Part shown: positions 42,244 to 53,335 of the stretch, piece by piece
How positions within the stretch are numbered: position 1 is the stretch's first letter
Layout of the letters: the number at the start of each line of letters is the position of its first letter
From: Rhopalosiphum padi
Lineage: Eukaryota; Arthropoda; Insecta; Hemiptera; Aphididae
Reading direction: 5' to 3'
DNA length: 64,000 nucleotides
NCBI RefSeq assembly: GCF_020882245.1
Contig: NC_083599.1
Span: 5,704,001 to 5,768,000, forward strand
Notes under the pieces: generated by a model
What the model was told of the DNA's origin: nothing
The model's database searches: none
The model's input: only the letters and a program-made list of their open reading frames with translations
Position numbers and translations under genes: made by a program

Positions 42244-44158
42244 GCAGTTTTCTGCAAATAAATCTCAACTGCTGCAAGGCAGCTAACGCATTGGCGTTAC
42301 AACAGGCCGTTGAATCCAACGTGGCTTTCCTCATCGTCAGTGAGCCCTGTCCAATCAGAGTCAGCACTTGGTTCTATGACGCCCTTGGCAAAGCGGCCAT
42401 TACTTGTCTTCGCGGGCACCCGGTGGATGTCATCGGTCCCTCTGAGCCGGAATTCATCTGGATCCAGACCGGCTCCCTACGAATATACTCGTGCTACTGG
42501 TCTCCTAGGGCAGACCCTAACCTAGCACAGTATCTCGCATTCCTCAACAACCTAGAGCACAGCATCCGCTCACATTCTGGAGACTCAATCATCTGCGGCG
42601 ACTTCAACGATCTTTCCGCCTGGGGCTCTCGCACTAACGACAGGAAAGGGGACGCTCTTCTCGACCTCATTCAGTCGGTAGGGCTGGTCATTTGTAACAA
42701 CGGGACATCCCCGACTTTCGTGCGCGGTACTGGGTCCTTCGTTATTAATGTCACCTTGGCCTCCCCCCGTGATGCGGCCAACATCCTTAACTGGGTGGTC
42801 CTGGATACCATCACACTCAGCGATCACTTCTAAATTCAGTTCACGCTACAGGACCACACTAGCCCAGCTACACGTGCGCGTAGGTCCCCAAAGCTACACG
42901 CTCCTACTTTGAAGGCGTTCTTGTCGGCTAACCATCTCGCCGTACAGGAATACCCCCACGACGTGGACCAGATGGCTGACAATTTCACCTCGGCAATATA
43001 CAGTGCGTGTAGTCTTCCCCTATCCAACCCGGATTCAATTCGGGCCGACCCTGTGGAACATCATGTATGACGGCCTTTTGCGCGAGCAACTTCCAGCGGG
43101 CGTGGAATTTCTGGCCTATGCGGATGACGTGGCTCTTGTCGCCAGGGGTAAGGACGTTTGCATTCTGGAGCGCCTTCTGACTTCCGATGCTGGTGTGATT
43201 GTCGAGTGGATGGCGAGTATGGGGCTGGAGCTCGCCCTGCACAAGTCAGAGGCAATGGTGATCACGAACTCCAAAACCCACAATGACATGCGCATTACCA
43301 TCAAAGGTACTGAGATCGCAACCGTCCCGTGCATCAAATACCTGGGTATTCACCTCGACGCTAAACTTAATTTCACCACTCACGCCATGTACGTGTCCGC
43401 TAAAGCCTCCAAAGTAGCGGCTAACCTGGCAAGAATCCTCCCCAACATCAGCCAAGCCAAGCCTCGCAAACGCAGATTATTATCTGGCGTCGTCCACTCC
43501 ATATTGTTATACGGCGCCCCTGTGTGGGCTGACAGGATGTCCCAGTCCAGAGTTAGGCAAGTGCCAGCGGCGGATCACCCTAAGAGTGGCCTTTGCCTAC
43601 TGTTCAGTCTCTGCGGACGCCGTCCTGGTCATCGCAGATATCCCTCCCATCGATCTTCTCGCCAAAGAGCGTATGGAAGGCTTCAACCACACTCAACTGG
43701 GTACCGAGCGAGACCCCAATCGAACGTCATTACTAAACTCGTGGCAAGCCCACTGGGAGTCTTCCATCAAAGGCCGGTGGACGTTTCAACTCATCCCGGA
43801 CCTAAAGCTTTGGTTTCAACGGAGCCACGGAAAAGTCAACTTCCATATGAGACAGGCCTTATCTGGTCACGGTTGCTTCTCCAGCTACCTATATCGAATA
43901 GGGAAGCTCAATTCCCCTGTGTGCTGGTAAGGTGAGGCCCCATCCGACGACGCTCTTCACACACTGTTCTTCTGCGACGCCTGGTACAGCCGTAGATCAA
44001 GGCTGAATAAGCTACTGGGTTGCAACATCGGGCCACAAAATCTGGTCACAATAATGCTACGGACCTCGGAAAACTGGGCCCTCATCAACCAGTTCATCAC
44101 GGATGTCATGAGGCGAAAGGAGTCTGAGGAAAGGCGCCGGCAAGGAAATGCGCTGTGA
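42240..44158 (+). pseudogene. retrotransposon ORF2, copy 5, deleted and broken
   Basis: The endonuclease starts SSFLQINLNCC. GDFNDLSAW has lost the His pair after GDFNA, and VINVT replaces VIDIT. TAA at 42831-42833. Near 43030 the frame jumps from the linker into PTLWNIMYDG, deleting about 1 kb that should hold reverse transcriptase motifs up to PQGSVLG. YADD remains (about 43117). Another frameshift lies near 43555, and the CWYC finger is hit by a stop at about 43928 (CW then TAA). It is closely related to copy 1. Confidence 0.87.
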
Positions 44159-44387
44159 AGACATAATTGCTAGTTAAGATATATATGTTGTGGGCCGAAG
44201 GCCAACTCAAAGGGGTAAGAGGCCCCTTATTTTCGTTGTATATATTTTCTTTGATGTTTTTCATTTAAAATGTATGTGTACTGTAACTATTATTTTCACA
44301 ATAAACGATGAGTTCTGAGGGGTGAAATGACTCGCGTCGGTTCCACCCTCAGTTCTCGATTCAAAAATGTAACAAAAAAAAAAAAAA
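44159..44387 (+). other. 3' UTR and poly(A) of copy 5, with conserved hairpin
   Basis: Related to the copy 1 3' UTR (shared TAGTTAAGATA, GAAGGCCAAC, AGAGGCCCCTT and AATAAACGATGAG). Hairpin CTGAGGGGTG at 44315-44324 with CACCCTCAG at 44344-44352. Relative to copy 1 one A-T pair has become C-G. Confidence 0.7.
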
Positions 44388-44411
44388 GGTTAGGTTAGGT
44401 TAGGTTAGGTT
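44388..44411 (+). repeat. telomeric repeat tract (GGTTA)n between copies 5 and 6
   Basis: Perfect GGTTA repeats of about 24 bases joining the poly(A) of copy 5 to the 5' UTR of copy 6, the same junction type as at 3730-3748. Confidence 0.93.
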
Positions 44412-44658
44412 CCCGTGTGCATGAGCATGCTATCGGGCGCGTCCCCAGGTTGCGGATAGGGGAATGCCCTGTAGACATACAGGGTAGCCGCGATATAAGC
44501 CACTCCTTCGGGTTTAGACGAATAAGCGGTCGCGGACAAGCTCACCACCGGGGGACTGATCGACCCCCGGTGCCCAGATAGATCGGAAAGGAACATAGGA
44601 AAAAAGACAGACGGCGCGAGGCTGGTGCCGTCAGTGGAACACAAGCCAAATTAAAAAT
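44412..44658 (+). promoter_or_regulatory. 5' UTR of copy 6 with two hairpins
   Basis: GGGGG (44550-44554) pairs with CCCCC (44563-44567) around the loop ACTGATCGA. GACGGC (44610-44615) pairs with GCCGTC (44627-44632). Both correspond to hairpins in copy 2, although the rest of the 5' UTR is largely different. Position just upstream of ORF1 suggests a role in promoter function or translation. Confidence 0.5.
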
Positions 44659-46263
44659 ATGGAAATGGACAACAAAAACGAAAAAAATGTTACTGCTACA
44701 GGAGCATCGGAAACCCCAGAGCCGGCGGTTGGGGGCACGCGCGCGCCCCAAAAGTCGTCATCACCGTCCAGCGCGGAAAGTGTGGATGTGCTCAGACAGG
44801 CATCCACTGCCAACCACGGGGTTGGTAACACGACTGTTGGTGCAGGTGCCAAGCAGGCCTGCACCGGCGACCGGAAAGTCGCTTCGGCTACTGCAGTGGC
44901 AACATCGGGTAATGAAAAAGGAACGGCAGCTGAGAAACTGAGGGCAGCGACCAAACAGCTGGGGTCCAAACTCTGCACTCAACAGGGTGGTCTCGACCTC
45001 CTGTTCGAGAAGGCGTCCCATTTGGAGATCGTTTCCAAGAAGAGCCATAGCCCCACAGTCAGCTCAGCGATCAGAGACCTTCTGGATGCGGTTAATGATA
45101 TCCAGAAGAACCGAGTTGAAGTGACCTCGGCCTTCAACCACTCTCTGCGGTGCGTGAAGACGATGATATCGACCAGCGACTTGTGCACACCCGCCAGGCG
45201 AGAGTGCAAGGATGCGGCCACCATCACAGAAGTCCCCAAAGCACACGTCGGCCAAGACGCGAAGGACGCTGCCACGAACACTGCTTCCCCGCAGGCGGTT
45301 CCGGAGCAGCAGCGAAAGCAACAGCAACAGCAGCAAAAGCAACAGCAACAACGGCGGGAGGGCAAAAAGCGGCAGTGGCTACAGAAGCAGCCTCAGCAGC
45401 AAGAGAGCCCGCAACAATTGCAGCAAGAAAAGCAGAAGCAGCAGCCTCAGAAGCAGCAGCCACAACAGCAACAGCCCCAGCAGCGGCAGCCCCAGAAACA
45501 GCAGACCTGGAGCGAGGTGGTGAGGAAGACGAGGCCACCGAAGCCGGCCCAACAACCGAGCTCGACCGCCGACCAAGTGGCTCTCCTGCGGAAGCGGACT
45601 CCGCGATCCATGGCGGTCACCATCGACCGCCCGGCTGAAGGAGACTCTCTAGCCTCCGTGATGAAGAAGGTGTCGGGTTCGATCAACCTTCAGTCTCTCA
45701 GCGTCAAGGTGCTGACGACGAGGAAGACCAGGGCGGGTGGAATTCTCATCGAGATTGAGGGGAATGAAAAAGCCACGCTGCTAGCCGGGAAGATCCGGGA
45801 GGTGGTGGGAAACGCGGCAAGGGTGAGGTTACCCGAGACCCGCACACCCGTCCTTCTGCTGGGAGTTCCAGAATGGGCAGAGGCAGAGGACGTCGTTGCC
45901 GGCGTCACGCAGGCGGGAGTCACCGGAGTCACCTCCGAGAACGTGATCATCCGCAAGAACTCCGGAGGAAGAGGGGAGTTCGTCGCGAGCCTCCACTTGC
46001 CGCTCAAGGACGCCATCACGTTGGCGGAGAAGAAAGCGGTCTCCGTGGAGTGGACCAGGTGCAGGGTCAAGCTGTTGGCTAACAACCAACTGACCTGCTT
46101 CCGGTGTCAAGGCAAAGGTCATCTCGCCGCCGAGTGCCGAGGCGAGGCCAAGCCCCGTCGCTGTCACAGGTGCAGGAAGGAAGACCACCTGGTGAAGGAC
46201 TGCGCCCAAAAAAGCAGACGCAGAAGAAGCAGCAGCCGCAGAAGCGAACGGAGCGGTGTGATG
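44659..46263 (+). CDS. retrotransposon ORF1 (Gag-like), copy 6, glutamine-rich, fused in frame to ORF2
   Basis: It begins at ATG 44659. A long Gln-rich segment (residues about 215-280, CAG/CAA codons) separates an N-terminal helical part from the conserved part. Two knuckles follow, CFRCQGKGHLAAEC (residue 480) and CHRCRKEDHLVKDC (502). The frame then runs through an Arg/Ser-rich tail directly into the ORF2 ATG at 46261 with no stop. In the neighbouring frame an AEANGAV reading ends in TGATG at the ORF2 start. So the usual stop-start overlap was probably lost by one extra A in the A6 run at about 46208-46213, or the run is a slippery site. Unlike copies 2, 3 and 5, this makes a Gag-Pol fusion. 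Confidence 0.8.
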
Positions 46264-48990
46264 GTACTCAACTTCGTGCAGTGCAACCTCAACCACTGTC
46301 GCGTGGCACAAGACTTCGTCGCGCAGTACATGGTTGAAGAGAGAGTCGACGTCGCACTGATCAGCGGGTCTACAAGGCGTACCCGAACTCCAGTGCCTGG
46401 CACGCGAGCGACGGACAACGGAGAGCAGCCATCTACGTGGCGAACGCGGGAGTAACGGTGGCCAACGTCATCATCGACCCCGAGTTCGTGTCGGCTCGGC
46501 TCAACGGCGCTCAGGTGTACAGCTGATACGCGTCGCCCAAACAAATCCATCGAAGACTTCCAGGACCTGCTCCGCCGTCTCGAAGACAGCATCAGGACCG
46601 TGCAGCGGGAAGTCCCCGTCCTCGTCTCCGGGGATCTCAACGCGAGATCCGCCGCGTGGGGCGACTGGGTCGACAACAGAAGAGGAGAAGGACTGGAGTT
46701 GCTGATCGAGTCCCTCGGACTGGTCGTCGCGAACTCTGGCTCGGCTCCGACCTTCTCGAGAGGCGCCGGATCCGTCGTCGACGTCACCCTGTCTTGCGAC
46801 TCCTTGGCGGCTCGCATCACAGACTGGAGAGTGCTGGAGTCGGTGTTCAACAACAGCGACCACCACTACATCAGGTTCTCCCTGACTCCAGGACGCGGCC
46901 AGGACAGAGCCAATCACGCGACCACCGTCGCCCCACGCGCCTGGAACACTGCGAGCGGCGTCGCCAACGACACCTTCTTCACCGGACTGATCCTGGCCGA
47001 GTGGCTCGAACGAGACAGCCACCAGGACTGGCAGGACGCGGAACGGGGGGCCTCCGCACTTCGGTCGAGGGTCTCTGCCGCCTGCGACTTCGCTTTTCCC
47101 GCTCGTCGGACGCCGAACCCGAGGAAGCCTCCCGTTCACTGGTGGAACGCGGATATCGAGGCTCTCTGCGCCGACTGCACCAGGGCCAAACGCCGGAAGA
47201 CGAAGATGACTGCTCGGGTGTCAAGACTCCGACGTCGCCAAAGTCAGGAGTTTGACAAAGAACGGGCGGATGCAGAGCTCGCCGCGACAAACGACGCGTA
47301 CCGAGAAGCCAAGAAACAGCTGAAGATCGCCATCCAGCGCAGCAAGAGAGCGTGCTGGAAAGAGCTCATTTCTTCGGTGGACGCAGACCCGTTTGGTAAG
47401 CCGTACAAGCTGGTGATGCGCAAGCTGAGAGGTCCACCACCAACGGCTTCGATGGAACTCGCGACGCTGCAGTCGGTCGTCGACTCCCTGTTTCCGAGAC
47501 ATCAAGCCAGAACGGACGCCCCGCTGGTTCCTGCGGATCCAATAGTCCCGTTCACGGCGTCGGAAGTGGACTCAGCGGTGGAGAGGGCGGGCGGAAAGAA
47601 CAAAGCCCCAGGCCCGGACGGACTCACCGGCAAGATTCTGCTGGCGGTGCACAAGGCCCACCCGAACATCCTGCTGGACCTGTTCAACAGCTGCCTCCGC
47701 AGCGGGACGTTTCCGGCGGAGTGGAAGACCTCCAGAGTGGTGCTGCTGAAGAAGGGGAACAAGCCGCGGACGGAGTGCCCTCTTCCTACAGACCCCTGTG
47801 CCTGTTGAACGACGTCGGCAAAATCCTCGAGTTCCTGCTCGCGCGAAGACTCGAGGACCACGTGTCGAACAGCGGCGGGCTCTCGGTCAATCAGTTTGGG
47901 TTCAGGAAAGGCAAGTCCACGGACGACGCGGTGCGGGAGCTGCACAACGACCTGTTGGAAGGTGTCGACGGAGGCAAGTTTTGCGTGGCCGTCAGCATCG
48001 ACATCAGGAACGCGTTCAACTCCATCAAGTGGTCGGACATCATGGACGCCCTGACGGGATGGAGCGTCCCGCAGTACTTGCAGAACATGTTCTGGTCGTA
48101 CTTCTCCAGGAGAGCGGGAACGGTTCACGCAAACTGCGCGGAGGGCGGTTCGCTGGAGATCAAGATCTTCGGAGGCGTACCTCAGGGTTCCGTCGTGGGC
48201 CCCCTCCTGTGGAACGCCACATTCGACGCCGTCCTGAAAACCGAGCTGCCAACCGGTGCCAAGCTGCTGGGATTCGCGGACGACACGATGTTGGTCACCA
48301 GGGCTAAGTCGACGCAGGAGCTGGAAACCGTGACCAACGAGTCACTGTCCTTAGTGGAGCAGCGAATCTCCGACCTCGGCCTGCAGATCGCGGTGGAGAA
48401 GACGGAAGCCGTCCTATTCACGTCGAGGTATAAGTACGCTCGGCCCGCGATCAAACTGTGCAGCAGCGACGTCCGACTTTCGACTGAGATGAAATATCTC
48501 GGGATGGTGGTGGACAGGTCGATGCTATTCAAGGTGCAGGTCAGGAAAGCGACAGCCAGGGCAGCGGAGATTGGGAACCAGCTTGCAAGGATCATGCCGA
48601 ACGTGGGCGGACCCCGAGAGGAGCGACGTCGGCTGCTGTCGTCGGTGGTACACTCCGTGCTGCTGTACGGAGCCCTTAGCTGGGCGCACACGCTCGAGCT
48701 CGTGCCGGGGAACGTCAGGGCCCTGATCCGAGCTCAACGGAGAGTTCTCCTCCGTTGCGTGTGCGCGTACCGCACCGTCTCCGAGGCGGCCACGAACGTG
48801 ATCGCTTCGACGCCGCCCGCCGACCTGCTCGCCAGGGAGAGAGAGGCGGCGTTCGAACGGAGACGGTCCCCCGCGGCGGCCCCCACAGGAGGCAACGATC
48901 CGAGAAGCGTCACCATGGAGGCTTGGCAGGAGAGGTGGTCTTCGGAAGAGAAAGGGAGCTGGACCAGGCGGTTGATCCCGGACGTGCGAG
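46261..48990 (+). pseudogene. retrotransposon ORF2, copy 6, frameshifted and 3'-truncated
   Basis: It opens VLNFVQCNLNHCR. A frameshift near 46365 is followed by YPNSSAWHASDG in another frame. TGA near 46524 follows VYS, and an extra A in CCCAAACAAATCC (about 46540) shifts the frame again. Then come GDLNARSAAWGDW, SVVDVTL, SDHHYIRF, DPFGKPYKLVM and APGPDGLTG. A further shift near 47775 is followed by SSYRPLCLL, FGFRKGKSTDD, SIDIRNAFNS, GVPQGSVVGP, FADD (about 48273) and MKYLGMVVD. The C-terminal zinc finger is missing. The catalytic motifs are intact; the copy is broken only by small indels, one stop and the 3' loss. Confidence 0.87.
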
Positions 48991-51990
48991 CCTGTATGCT
49001 TCCGCAACAAAAAGCAAATTAAATAACCATCCAAACAAAAACACAGATAACGATTTTATGAATTCACTCTTACCGTTAATTAACGCATTCGTATCGCAAT
49101 TACTGCAGAAAATAATTGAAATCTGCCGACCATCATTCACAGCCTACATAAAAATCCAAATGAGTCCTCGTAGTACTACTTTACTAAACTGGAACGCCAA
49201 CGGTCTGAAATCTCATAGAAACGCTCTCCTAGCCTTTCTCAACCATCACAATATTGATATCGCATGTATAACGGAAACGCACCTATCAAATACTGATAAA
49301 CTTAATTTCCCTGGATATAAAATGTACCGGGCTGACCGTGTCACACAAATACGCGCTATGGGTGGCGTAGCTATCTTGGTCCGTAATCAAATTATCCAAC
49401 AACAAATGCCCACACTAAATCTATTATGTCTAGAAGCCGTAGCTGTGCTAATTAGACTCAATAATCGACCTGTTACTCTTGTTAGTGCTTATCAACCACC
49501 CAGCCGTCACATGCATATCTCAGACTATGAACAATTACTGAGTCCTAATAGCTCAATTATAATAGCCGGAGATCTAAACTCCAAACATACAAATTGGGGC
49601 TGTCGTGTCACAAACCCGAACGGCCGTAAATTACAATCATTTATAGCCAACACGTCCTGTACAGTATCCGCTCCAAGTGAACCTACGTACTTTCCTTCGG
49701 ACGTAAACCGACTTCCCGATATATTGGACATTTTAATACTCAAATCAGTCCCCTTAAACTGTGTTCATGAACCCTTAGCAGAACTCGACTCAGACCATGT
49801 GCCGGTAAAAATAACAATAAATTCATCTCCCCAAATTTACCGGAAAAACGACTCATTAATAAAAGGCAAACCAGATTGGATCAAATTTTCCAACAGTGTG
49901 CATTCAAGTTTATTAATACCTAAAACTATTTCTACGACTAAAATCGCTGAACAAACAGCCGATCACTTCACGGAAGTCGTCACGGATGCTGCGCGTGCTT
50001 GTTCAAACCTTGCATCGACAAACCCACCTAGTTTCGGTATCCTACCGCCATTCATTTCTTCACTTATACGACGCAAGCATATCATTAGGCTCATTTGGCA
50101 AAAACAAAGAAATCCTACTGTCAAAAAAATTCTAAATAAACTCACCAAAGAAGTTCAAGTGGCCCTTCAAAACTATAGAGTATCCTCGTATAATAAGTTT
50201 TTGTCTAACATGCACCCCGGCGAGTCAAACCTATGGAAAGAAACTAAAAGACTACTCAATCAAGAAATTAACATCATCCCTCCTCTCCGCACCGACTCAA
50301 ATCTAGTTATAACTGACATAGATAAATGCAACGTGTTCTCAGATATTCTGCATCTCACTTTCTCGCATAACCATTTAGGTAATCTCAACAATGATTCTAG
50401 AGTTAAGCTTGCACTGGAGGAACATGACTACTTAGTTCAAAAATGTATTGATTACGTAACTCCAAACGAAGTTAAGAAAATTATTAAGAATATTCCTAAT
50501 AAAAAAGCACCGGGTCACGACAAGATCACGAATCTCATGTTTAAAAAATTACCTCCAAAAGGATTCGTCCTGCTGTCTACCTTATTTAATTCACTACTAC
50601 GTCTTGGTTATTTCCCTGTTAAATGGAAAATTGCAACGATAATTCTTATAAAGAAACCTGGCAAAGACAAGACCAATCCTGATAGCTACAGGCCTATTAG
50701 CCTCCTAACATCCTTATCAAACATTTTTGAAAAAGTCATACACACCAGGCTCCTTGATTATTTGAATATCACAGACGCCATTCCAAAATTCCAGTTTGGT
50801 TTTAAATCCAACCACTCTACCGTTCAACAACTTCTAAGGATCACGGAACACATCAACTCTGCGTTTGAAATGCACTGTCACACTGGCGCAATATTTATTG
50901 ACATTTCAAAGGCGTTCGACAAAGTGTGGCACGAAGGCCTCCTTTTTAAGCTACGTAACATTAATACTCCAACATATCTTTTTAATATAATTCGCTCTTT
51001 CCTCTCAAATAGACAATACTCAGTCAGAATTAACGACAGTGCCTCTAACCTTAAGTCTATCTCTGCCGGTGTACCCCAAGGTTCCAAACTCGGTCCTATT
51101 TTATTCAACCTCTACGTTTCCGACATCCCCCAATCACCACGCACACAAATTGCTCTCTTCGCTGACGATACAACCATCTTCACGGAATCACGCAACATCG
51201 AAGCAATAACCACAAACCTGCAAGATCACTTAAATACCCTTTCACACTGGTGTCAAAACTGGAAGATCAAAATCAACGCCTCGAAGAGCATAGGTGTTAT
51301 TTTTAGTCTACGTCGCTATACTACTCCCCCACAACTAAAATTTGACAATGAAAATATACCCTGGCAACCGACGGTTAAATACCTCGGTGTAACTCTTGAC
51401 AAACGACTCACATGGCGGCCCCACATTTGCCCGGTATGGGGTAATTGTGCATCCTCACACATATAAAAAATGCAAATTGTTCAAAACAAAGTCCTCAGGA
51501 TAATTGCAAATGCTCCGTGGATTGTCAGAAATGCAAATCTCCACAAAGGCTTTCAAATTCAAGATATCAAAGCTCATATTAAAACATTAGCAAATAATTT
51601 CCACGGCTCTCTTCCAAACTCATCAGGTGCAATTCACTATAACCTCCTCACCTACCCAACTCATCGTCAATTAAAACGAGGTCGTCCCCACGACCTTCTA
51701 CACTAAGCCACCTCCCAACACTCAAATCTTCACCTACACATGCACTACTTCCAGATCACTCTACGACTTCTATTACTTATAGTTATACTATTGTAAATAT
51801 GTAAATATCTATTGTAAGCACCTTGTTACTTTTTTATATTTTATTACCTATGTAATTTATCCTTAGTACTTAAAAATCATTTTAATTATCACGTTATAAT
51901 GTTAAAACTACTATTGCAAACCGTAAATATCCCTAGATTTAGATAGCCTTAGGCTAAGAATGTCTTATGTTAAAAATAAAAAAAAAAAAA
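48991..51990 (+). mobile_element. Jockey-like non-LTR retrotransposon, 5'-truncated
   Basis: About 3 kb ending in an A-rich tail (about 51978-51990). It starts within what is probably the end of its ORF1 (MNSLLPLINAFVSQLL...), has a nearly full ORF2 and a short 3' UTR. It interrupts copy 6. I cannot define a target duplication, because the 3' part of copy 6 does not resume afterwards. Confidence 0.8.
49160..51706 (+). pseudogene. Jockey-like ORF2 (endonuclease-reverse transcriptase), small deletion and stop
   Basis: Starts at ATG 49160. Endonuclease motifs: LLNWNANGLKSH, ITETHL, GGVAILVR, SAYQPPSR, IIAGDLNSKHTNWGC, DILDILI and LDSDHVPV. Reverse transcriptase: KAPGHDKI, LIKKPGKD, SYRPISLL, QFGFKSNHST, FIDISKAFDKVWH, GVPQGSKLGPILF and FADD (51158-51169), then KYLGVTLDKRLTW. 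After RPHI the sequence jumps to CPVWGNC, losing the usual 40-60 residues between these blocks. TAA at 51464-51466 follows SSHI, and the frame then continues QNKVLRIIANAPW. The rest is open to 51706. Clade from overall motif style; Jockey is the best guess. Confidence 0.82.
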
Positions 51991-52601
51991 GAAAAATTTA
52001 TGGAGAACCTTGTATCAAATTTTCAAAACTTAGTTATAAAATAAAAATTTTTACGATTTTCAACCACAAAAATACTTGTCAATTTTCGCAATTTTGACAT
52101 ATTTCGTATAAATTCGAACTTTAAGCACTTATAAAAAAAAATTGTGACTAACGATTTCGGATTTTTTTTTATCACTTTAAGAACAACTTATAAGAAACCT
52201 TGTATTAAATTTTTAAGATTTTCTGGCCGGCCAAAAAAATTTTATCGTTATTTTAAAATAAAATACTAAAAAAAATTAAAAATTTCAATTGTCTATAAAT
52301 AGCTCAAAAAAAGTAAAAATACTTTGAAAATTTAACAGTGTATAGAGAACACTAACATAAGCATTTGGTGAAGATTTCAAGTATTTATAGTGATCAGTTT
52401 TTGAGTTATAGCAAAATAAAAAATTCGATTTTGTCGGTTTTGCGTAAAAAATCCCGTTTTTCTGTCATTTTTTTTTTGTTTTTCTCGATTTTTTTGAAAA
52501 CTGTTGGAAAATGTTTACTTTTCACCTTTATAATGCACCAAGAATATCCACTTTTCCATCGGAAACCACCCCCAAAGTTTCAAATTGAAGCATTATTTCG
52601 A
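51991..52601. other. AT-rich intergenic stretch
   Basis: No gene seen. Two related segments near 52001-52030 and 52185-52225 (both with AACCTTGTAT-AAATTTT) suggest an old internal direct repeat or a degraded transposon, without visible ends. Confidence 0.4.
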
Positions 52602-53335
52602 CTAGTTATGCTGTACACAGACACCTTCAATAGTATTTCTATTTTTGTTAAACTTCGTTGGAGTTATATCCAATACTTCGTTAACATTCATATTCGCGTG
52701 TGCTTCTAATAATGCAGAATCATTATTGGAGATATTCCATTTCCAAGATTTGGGCGAATTTAAAATAATTTCTGATGTTGACGATGTTGTAACATGAATT
52801 GGGTCATCAACTTTTTCGACTATAATAACGATTAAATAAAATTATTTATTTAAATGCAGTATTTTAAAAAAACATTTCATTTGTTTAAGGGGGGGGAAGT
52901 AAAATTTACCACAATAATTCTTTTTCGGTACCGCATTGGCATTAAGTCGCGATTTAACATCATTTTGATTCATATATTGATCTTTCTCAAAATGTTCTGA
53001 ACATATAAATTTATTTTTTAGTTGTTTCGGGCTTAACAGGTCCAATTCAATGTTCCCTAAAATGAATGGTGAATCATAAATCTAAATTTACTTAAATCTT
53101 AGTTCAAATAAAAATAATAATTTATTAAAAATATGATGTAATTAGGAATTATTAATTACTTGAGCATACGTGAATATTCATACAAATAATGAGTGATTAA
53201 CAAATACATACCGGAGTGAATAATCCATTTTTTTATTAAATCGGTATTCGATGGAAATGTGTGAAAACGTAATTCTTTATGTGAATTTCTGTGTACGTTT
53301 TTACAATTAACAAAAGAGCATTTTCTTCCTGACAT
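52602..53335 (-). CDS. small THAP-domain protein, three exons
   Basis: Read on the minus strand: exon 1 53335-53212, exon 2 53056-52910, exon 3 52819-52602. Borders are GTATGT/TTTTAG and GTAAAT/TATAG, and phases join to 162 residues without a stop. The N-terminus is a THAP zinc finger: MSGRKCSFVNC (C-x4-C pair), HTFPSN, KKWI, then FICSEHF (Cys and His ligands), RLNANAVPKKN (the AVP box). THAP domains bind DNA and occur in transcription factors and P-element-type transposases. The remaining 70 residues contain SPKSWKWNISNN and no transposase domain. It may be a small host regulator or the accessory exon set of a decayed transposon. The complete frame and good splice sites favour a working gene. 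Confidence 0.72.

Larger units (their letters stand above)
41118..44387 (+). mobile_element. SART-like retrotransposon, copy 5, 5'-truncated, 3' end in telomeric repeats
   Basis: Same family as copy 1: most of ORF1, ORF2 with an internal deletion, a related 3' UTR and a poly(A) tail joined to GGTTA repeats at 44388. The left end is a junction with copy 4. Confidence 0.88.
44412..48990 (+). mobile_element. SART-like retrotransposon, copy 6, 5' end intact, 3' end lost to a Jockey-like LINE
   Basis: Its 5' UTR starts directly after GGTT. ORF1 and most of ORF2 are present. It is the most GC-rich sequence in the window. Near 48990, after RRLIPDVRA, the C-terminal finger and 3' UTR are replaced by the Jockey-like element. 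Confidence 0.88.

Noticed and set aside
45064..45538. Leu-, Ala- and Gln-rich open frames on both strands in the polyglutamine region
   Set aside because: They are frame shadows of the CAG/CAA-rich ORF1 of copy 6.
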